Assembly: GCA_964638635.1 (NCBI GenBank)
Contig: CAZXAQ010000106.1
Span: 1-11,336 of the forward strand
Length of the DNA stretch: 11,336 nucleotides
Source of the DNA: SZUA-430 sp964638635
GTDB lineage: Bacteria; Pseudomonadota; Alphaproteobacteria; Micropepsales; Micropepsaceae
Direction: 5' to 3'
In this document: positions 8,155-11,336 of the stretch, piece after piece
Position numbering within the stretch: position 1 is the first letter of the stretch
Layout: the number at the start of each line of letters is the position of its first letter
Notes under the pieces: model-generated
Seen by the model: the letters and a program-made list of their open reading frames with translations, nothing else
Databases searched by the model: none
Told to the model about the DNA's origin: nothing
Made by a program: the position numbers and the translations under genes

Positions 8155-8172
8155 CTCGCACAAAAATGCGAG
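8155..8172. promoter_or_regulatory. Short inverted repeat CTCGCA-N6-TGCGAG
   Basis: These are perfect 6-bp arms around CAAAAA, about 250 bp upstream of the Sel1 start. No T-run follows on either strand in the right place for a terminator. It may be an operator, but an inverted repeat of this size can also occur by chance. Confidence 0.3.
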
Positions 8173-8192
8173 CAATATTCGTGCGCGCAACA

Positions 8193-8207
8193 CGATCATC
8201 CGTACAC
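8193..8207. repeat. 15-bp repeat, copy 1
   Basis: CGATCATCCGTACAC is identical to 8850-8864 and in the same orientation. This copy lies upstream of the Sel1 gene; the other lies upstream of the 29-residue peptide gene. Both genes are on the minus strand. Confidence 0.45.
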
Positions 8208-8222
8208 GTCTCATCTCTCAAT

Positions 8223-8400
8223 TCGTCATGGCCGGGCTTGCCCCGGCCACCCAGGGACGCGGCCCCGTCGCCAGGAAGATTGAGCCCCGAAGCCACGAAG
8301 ACCACGAAGCCGCTTGGTGTGCTTTGTGGCTTTGTGGTTCGCCCTTTTCGGCGCCCGTTGCAGCGACCTTGGGTGGCCAGGGCAAACCCGGCCATGACGA
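8223..8400. repeat. Nested palindromic intergenic repeat (REP/MITE-like)
   Basis: The ends are inverted repeats: 8224-8256 against 8367-8399, 30 of 33 positions complementary, extendable by one base. The left arm is itself a hairpin, TGGCCGGG and CCCGGCCA around 5 nt. Inside, 8289-8310 and 8321-8340 form a second inverted pair made of 'CCACGAAG' and 'CTTTGTGG' units around a 10-nt loop. The 'GTCATGGCCGGGCTTG' motif is familiar from intergenic repeats of many alphaproteobacterial genomes. No target-site duplication is obvious and no transposase is present. The several small frames through it are products of the repeat, not genes. Confidence 0.8.
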
Positions 8401-8437
8401 CTTTTTATGTTGGCGCCCGAGCCAACGCGGGGCACAC

Positions 8438-8489
8438 AAAAAACGGCGGCGCATCGGACCCGCCAGGGGTGAACCGTTGCTGCCGCCGT
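8438..8489 (-). terminator. Probable intrinsic terminator downstream of the 29-residue gene
   Basis: On the minus strand ACGGCGGC (8489-8482) pairs with GCCGCCGT (8450-8443), and a run of six T ends the structure (8443-8438). The large loop can fold further (ACCC/GGGT at 8458-8461 and 8467-8470). It lies about 110 nt after the stop codon of the small gene, leaving a long 3' region. Confidence 0.65.
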
Positions 8490-8568
8490 GAGTTGAAATA
8501 GGAGCGAGCCTCCGTCGCGGCCGGGTCTAGATCGCACGGCCTTTGGAGGTTTAGTCCGCCCACCCCTC

Positions 8569-8587
8569 CCGGCCGGGTTCCGGCCGG
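8569..8587. other. Perfect GC hairpin after the small basic gene
   Basis: CCGGCCGG (8569-8576) and CCGGCCGG (8580-8587) are separated by 3 nt and can form an 8-bp stem. It lies 11 nt downstream of the minus-strand stop at 8599. There is no T-run, so it may stabilise the 3' end rather than terminate transcription. Confidence 0.5.
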
Positions 8588-8598
8588 TCAGTCATTAC

Positions 8599-8688
8599 CT
8601 ATTTCTTCTTCGTCTTCTTCGCGGCCTTCGGCTTCGCGGCGGCCTTCGACGTCGGCTTCTTCGCCTTACGCTTCGCTGTCATCGGCAT
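8599..8688 (-). CDS. 29-residue Lys/Ala-rich basic peptide
   Basis: This small gene reads from ATG 8688 to TAG 8599. Thirteen of the 29 residues are Lys and one is Arg, the rest being mainly Ala, Pro and Thr ('KRKAKKPTSKAAAKPKAAKK'), with no acidic, aromatic or Cys residues. AAGGAG (8703-8698) lies 9 nt upstream of the ATG, the best Shine-Dalgarno sequence in the window and the main reason to call it real. The composition resembles bacterial histone H1-like tails, so nucleic-acid binding is a reasonable inference but unproven. It follows the one-TM protein gene on the same strand after 263 nt, with a GANTC cluster and hairpins between, and two stem-loops follow it. A second in-frame ATG at 8682 is less well spaced. 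The alternative is that the lysine run is a chance frame, which the ribosome site argues against. Confidence 0.68.
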   Translation of the reverse strand: MPMTAKRKAKKPTSKAAAKPKAAKKTKKK

Positions 8689-8697
8689 GAGAGAGTG

Positions 8698-8737
8698 CTC
8701 CTTACTTCAGGGTCAGGAGAGCGCACCTCGCGCCCTC
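8698..8737 (-). promoter_or_regulatory. Leader hairpin and ribosome binding site of the small gene
   Basis: Minus-strand GAGGGCGC and GCGCTCTC (8737-8730 and 8724-8717) form an 8-bp stem, including one G-T pair, with a 5-nt loop. It ends 13 nt upstream of the AAGGAG at 8703-8698. It could modulate ribosome access; no known riboswitch class is recognised. Confidence 0.45.
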
Positions 8738-8849
8738 AAGCGCCTACATATTGGGCAAATACGCAACGTGACGCAACACCTGGTGCCCGGCAGCACGAGA
8801 CGTGGAAACCACCGTCGACAGAAAACACAGGAAAAATAAGCATTTCCTG

Positions 8850-8864
8850 CGATCATCCGTACAC
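8850..8864. repeat. 15-bp repeat, copy 2
   Basis: CGATCATCCGTACAC is identical to 8193-8207. An inverted repeat CAGGAAA-N8-TTTCCTG (8828-8849) abuts it, so the segment may be a leader structure or binding site about 160 nt upstream of the 29-residue gene. Confidence 0.45.
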
Positions 8865-8909
8865 AGATCAAAATCGCTTCCGTCGCCGCCGGAAAGTTTC
8901 TCCACAGGC

Positions 8910-8947
8910 GATTCTGACGAATCACCCGCGAATCGCTTGTCCGAGTC
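8910..8947. promoter_or_regulatory. Cluster of four GANTC (CcrM-type) sites
   Basis: GANTC occurs at 8910-8914, 8919-8923, 8930-8934 and 8943-8947. Many alphaproteobacteria methylate this motif with CcrM, and GANTC-rich promoters can be controlled by GcrA or methylation state. The cluster lies just after the stop of the one-TM protein gene and upstream of the 29-residue gene, where a promoter would be expected. The role is inferred. Confidence 0.45.
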
Positions 8948-8951
8948 GAGG

Positions 8952-9761
8952 TTATTGAACGATCGGCGCGGGCGCGGGATTTGACACCGGCATCGCTTCG
9001 GGAGGCGGCGGCACGGCCGCAGGCTCGGCCGGTGGCGTACTCTCCGCCGCAACGGCGCCAGCCGGCGCTGGCGGCGCGCTCTTCTTGACCCCGCCGCCCG
9101 CGCACTCGGGATCTTCAACGGCGAGCTTGTCGCGCCACTCCGCGCCGTACTTCGCCCGCGCCAGCGACACGACATTCAAGCACCGCGTCGCCGGCGCCGA
9201 CGGCCGGGTCTCTTGCGGCTTCGCAACCTGCACCGGAGCGGGCGCGAACAACGGCTCGGGCGGCGGCGTATAGCGCGTGAGCCGTTGATGTTCCCACTCG
9301 TTCTTGACCTCTTGGTCGCAGGTCGTGTCGCGCGGGTCGAGCCGGACCTTCCAGTTCTCGCCATATGCGGTCTTGGCGAGCGCAATGAACTGCTCGCAGT
9401 GCGCAGGCGCGACCGCCTCCATCACCGTGGCCGGCCATCGTGTCACCACGGCGACGAACCGGTCGGCAATGAGATAGAGCACGAACAACGCCATGATCCC
9501 GACGCCCGCCCACACGGCCTTCTTCGCCAGCTCTTCGCCGTGGTTCATCGGCAAGGGCACGGCAACGATCTTCGCGGGCGGCTCCGTGGGCAGCTTCGCC
9601 GGCGCGACGGCAGGCGCTACGGGCTCGGGCACCGGTTCGGGTTCCGGCGCCCCCGGCTTCAGCTTCTTCTTAGGCTTGGCCGCGGCAACGCCCGGCGCCG
9701 CCGCGACGCTCGCCGCGTCCGGCACACGCTTCTCAGCCACCGATGGCGCCGCAGCAACCAT
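8952..9761 (-). CDS. Pro/Ala-rich single-TM protein with duplicated Cys-x25-Cys module
   Basis: I do not recognise a named family. The 269-residue protein has a cytoplasmic N-terminal stretch of about 80 residues rich in Ala, Pro and Lys ('KPKKKLKPGAPEPEP'), then one membrane segment at about 83-106 ('WAGVGIMALFVLYLIADRF'). The remaining C-terminal part is probably periplasmic. In it, residues 122-148 and 194-220 are two gapless copies of a module with Cys at both ends and a conserved L-A-[KR]-x2-YG-x2-W-x3-L-x3-D pattern. Pro-rich linkers separate and follow them. The layout suggests disulfide-closed helical modules on an envelope tether, perhaps reaching through the cell wall. The ATG at 9761 is chosen, 9 nt after GGGGG; GTG (9764) and TTG (9767) lie directly upstream in frame. 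A promoter with a CRP-like site precedes it. Confidence 0.72.
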   Translation of the reverse strand: MVAAAPSVAEKRVPDAASVAAAPGVAAAKPKKKLKPGAPEPEPVPEPVAPAVAPAKLPTEPPAKIVAVPLPMNHGEELAKKAVWAGVGIMALFVLYLIADRFVAVVTRWPATVMEAVAPAHCEQFIALAKTAYGENWKVRLDPRDTTCDQEVKNEWEHQRLTRYTPPPEPLFAPAPVQVAKPQETRPSAPATRCLNVVSLARAKYGAEWRDKLAVEDPECAGGGVKKSAPPAPAGAVAAESTPPAEPAAVPPPPEAMPVSNPAPAPIVQ

Positions 9762-9795
9762 CACCAAACGCCCCCACCCGTTCCCCGAATTGGAG

Positions 9796-9838
9796 AATAT
9801 AGCGCAAGCAGGTCACACAAGCCGTGACGCGATTCACA
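9796..9838 (-). promoter_or_regulatory. Promoter with CRP-like site upstream of the one-TM protein gene
   Basis: Minus-strand TATATT (9801-9796) is a good -10 element, about 35 nt from the ATG. The -35 region (CGGCTT at 17-bp spacing) is poor. Overlapping it is TGTGA-ATCGCG-TCACG (9838-9823), matching the CRP half-site pattern TGTGA-N6-TCACA at 9 of 10 positions. It is centred near -41.5 from the expected start, the usual place of an activator that replaces a weak -35. A second TGTGTGA lies 21 bp closer to the gene, and GTCAC-N7-GTGAC (9812-9828) overlaps it. Confidence 0.5.
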
Positions 9839-9864
9839 CAGCGAAAACTGATTGCGCGCGTGCG

Positions 9865-9877
9865 TTCGCCTGGCGAA
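9865..9877. other. Palindrome TTCGCC-T-GGCGAA
   Basis: These are perfect 6-bp arms around one T, about 40 bp downstream of the gatB stop. GCCAGGCGA recurs nearer gatB on the minus strand. It may be an operator or part of the gatB 3' end. No T-tracted terminator for gatB was found in 9768-9921. Confidence 0.3.
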
Positions 9878-9921
9878 GGAACGTCGCCGGAAGGTACTCG
9901 CCTGGCAGGAGAGTCGCTCGG

Positions 9922-11336
9922 TTAGAGCCCCAGCTTTTTCATAACAAGTTCGTTGACCGCCTGCGGGTTCGCCTTGCCGCCGGTCTCTTTCATCACCTGA
10001 CCGACGAACCAGCCGGCCATCGACGGCTTCGCCTTCGCCTGCTCGACCTTTTGCGGGTTGGCGGCGATCACCTTATCGACCGCGGATTCGATCGCGCCCA
10101 TGTCGGTGACCTGCTTCAAGCCGCGTTTCTCGACGATCTCGACGGGATTGCCGCCTTCGGTCCAGACGATCTCGAACACGTCCTTCGCGATCTTCCCCGA
10201 AATCGTGTTGTCGCTGATCATCGAGACGATCGACCCCAGCGCCGCCGCGCTGACCGGGCTTTCCGCAATCGACTTGTCTTCCTTGTTCAGCCGTCCGAAC
10301 AACTCGTTGATCACCCAGTTCGCCGCAAGCTTCGCATCGCGCCCCTTGGCGACCTGTTCGAAAAAGTCCGCACTCTCGCGTTCGGCAATCAAAACGCCCG
10401 CATCATAGGGGCTGAGCCCGAAGTCGCGCACAAAACGCTCCTTCTTGTCGTCCGGAAGCTCGGGCAGCGACGCCTTCACGCGCGCCACGAACGCATCGTC
10501 GAACTCGAGCGGCAACAAGTCGGGGTCCGGGAAGTAGCGATAATCGTGCGCCTCTTCCTTCGACCGCATCGACCGCGTCTCACCCTTCTTGGAGTCGAAC
10601 AGCCGCGTCTCCTGTTTGATCGTGCCGCCGCCCTCAATGATGTCGATCTGCCGCCGCGCCTCGTATTCGACGGCCGCCGCCACAAACCGCATCGAGTTTA
10701 CGTTCTTGATCTCGCACCGGGTGCCGAGCGGCCCGCCCGGCCTGCGCACCGACACGTTCACGTCGGCGCGCATAGACCCTTCGTCCATGTTCCCGTCGCA
10801 CGTGCCCAGATAGCGCACGATCGCGCGCAGCTTCTTGAGGTACGCAGCCGCCTCTTCCGACGAGCGCAAATCCGGCCGCGACACAATCTCCATCAGCGCG
10901 ACACCCGCACGGTTCAAATCGACATACGACTGATCCGGATGCTGATCGTGCAGCGACTTGCCCGCGTCCTGCTCCAAATGCAGCCGCTCGATGCCGACGG
11001 GAATCGACTTGCCCCCCGGCATGTCGACGATGACGACGCCCTCGCCCACAACCGGGTCCTTGTACTGCGAAATCTGATAGCCGGCCGGCAAATCCGGATA
11101 GAAATAATTCTTGCGGTCGAACGTGGACCGCTTGTTGATCTTCGCCTTGAGCCCAAGCCCCGTGCGCACCGCCTGCTCGACGCAATAGCGATTGATGACA
11201 GGCAACATCCCCGGCATCGCCGCATCAACGAAACTCACATGCGCATTCGGCTCGGCGCCGAACTCGGCCGAAGCCCCCGAAAACAACTTCGCCTTCGAAA
11301 GCACCTGCGCGTGCACTTCCATGCCGATGACGACTT
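9922..11336 (-). CDS. gatB: Asp-tRNA(Asn)/Glu-tRNA(Gln) amidotransferase subunit B, N-terminus outside window
   Basis: GatB is the tRNA-binding and kinase subunit of GatCAB. It activates the side chain of misacylated Glu-tRNA(Gln) or Asp-tRNA(Asn) with ATP, and ammonia from GatA completes the amide. The frame is open to the window end and begins inside the conserved 'VVIGMEVHAQV' segment, so only about 10-20 residues are missing. Other hallmarks are 'YFYPDLPAGYQISQ', 'LDLNRAG'-like 'VDLNRAGVALMEIVSRPD', 'GSMRADVNVSVR' and 'DYRYFPDPDLLPL'. The last 150 or so residues are the GatB/YqeY helical domain, ending in the typical 'GWFVGQVMKETGGKANP' and 'VNELVMKKLGL'. Its presence implies an indirect route for Gln-tRNA or Asn-tRNA. 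gatC and gatA, often just upstream, would lie outside the window. The ATG at 11322 is internal, not the start. Confidence 0.97.
   Translation of the reverse strand, partial: VVIGMEVHAQVLSKAKLFSGASAEFGAEPNAHVSFVDAAMPGMLPVINRYCVEQAVRTGLGLKAKINKRSTFDRKNYFYPDLPAGYQISQYKDPVVGEGVVIVDMPGGKSIPVGIERLHLEQDAGKSLHDQHPDQSYVDLNRAGVALMEIVSRPDLRSSEEAAAYLKKLRAIVRYLGTCDGNMDEGSMRADVNVSVRRPGGPLGTRCEIKNVNSMRFVAAAVEYEARRQIDIIEGGGTIKQETRLFDSKKGETRSMRSKEEAHDYRYFPDPDLLPLEFDDAFVARVKASLPELPDDKKERFVRDFGLSPYDAGVLIAERESADFFEQVAKGRDAKLAANWVINELFGRLNKEDKSIAESPVSAAALGSIVSMISDNTISGKIAKDVFEIVWTEGGNPVEIVEKRGLKQVTDMGAIESAVDKVIAANPQKVEQAKAKPSMAGWFVGQVMKETGGKANPQAVNELVMKKLGL

Larger units (their letters stand above)
7909..8222. 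other. Gene-free upstream region of the Sel1 gene
   Basis: There is no convincing coding frame. The region contains a 6-bp inverted repeat CTCGCA-N6-TGCGAG at 8155-8172, a possible operator or small hairpin. It also holds one copy of a 15-bp sequence at 8193-8207 that recurs at 8850-8864. I could not place a confident promoter for the Sel1 gene. Confidence 0.45.

Noticed and set aside
8138..8537. Several 78-111 residue frames on both strands within and around the palindromic repeat
   Set aside because: They arise from the repeat sequence itself (similar on both strands because it is palindromic) and have no ribosome site or family match.
8740..8780. TTGCGT-N17-CAATAT as a promoter for the 29-residue gene
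   Set aside because: The -10 matches consensus at only half the positions, so it cannot be told from chance in this region.
9213..9827. 204-residue plus-strand frame opposite the one-TM protein gene
   Set aside because: It is Arg-rich, and its end crosses the minus-strand promoter. The minus frame has a membrane segment and an internal duplication that chance frames do not give.

Overview
The window looks like the chromosome of a high-GC alphaproteobacterium. The grounds are the gene families (GatB, an Slt-type transglycosylase with a long helical N-terminus, a cyclase/TolB-like/TPR fusion, a small Sel1 protein), clustered GANTC sites, and an intergenic palindrome of the 'GTCATGGCCGGGC' kind common in Rhizobiales-like genomes. 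The order and genus cannot be fixed from the sequence. No phage, IS transposase, CRISPR array, tRNA or rRNA is visible.

Layout. At 1-1755 (+) lies the 3' part of a periplasmic lytic transglycosylase with an odd lysine-rich tail. It is followed by a 426-bp gene-free gap (1756-2181) holding a hairpin, helically phased 11-bp repeats and an AT-rich spot. Everything after this is on the minus strand. Read in the direction of transcription: gatB (11336-9922, 5' end outside the window); a promoter with a CRP-like site; a one-TM, Pro/Ala-rich protein with two copies of a Cys-x25-Cys module (9761-8952); a four-GANTC cluster and long leader; a 29-residue Lys/Ala peptide gene (8688-8599) with a strong Shine-Dalgarno sequence; a terminator and a nested palindromic repeat (8400-8223); a small Sel1 protein (7908-7633) with an excellent intrinsic terminator (7610-7572); then a possible three-gene transcription unit of a crotonase-family enzyme (7541-6735), a 12-TM RND/MMPL exporter (6626-4305) and a class III cyclase/TolB-like/TPR protein (4218-2182).

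How the genes work together. Most are independent housekeeping or envelope functions. The crotonase, exporter and cyclase genes share a strand with gaps of 108 and 86 bp and no clear terminator between them, so they may be co-transcribed. A link between acyl-CoA chemistry, lipid-type export and nucleotide signalling is only an inference. The CRP-like site upstream of the one-TM protein gives a second, equally tentative, link to cyclic-nucleotide control.

No complete undescribed system is evident. The least ordinary parts are the duplicated Cys module protein, the 29-residue basic peptide with its GANTC-rich upstream region, the phased repeats at 1822-1901, and missing canonical residues in the exporter, the crotonase and the cyclase.
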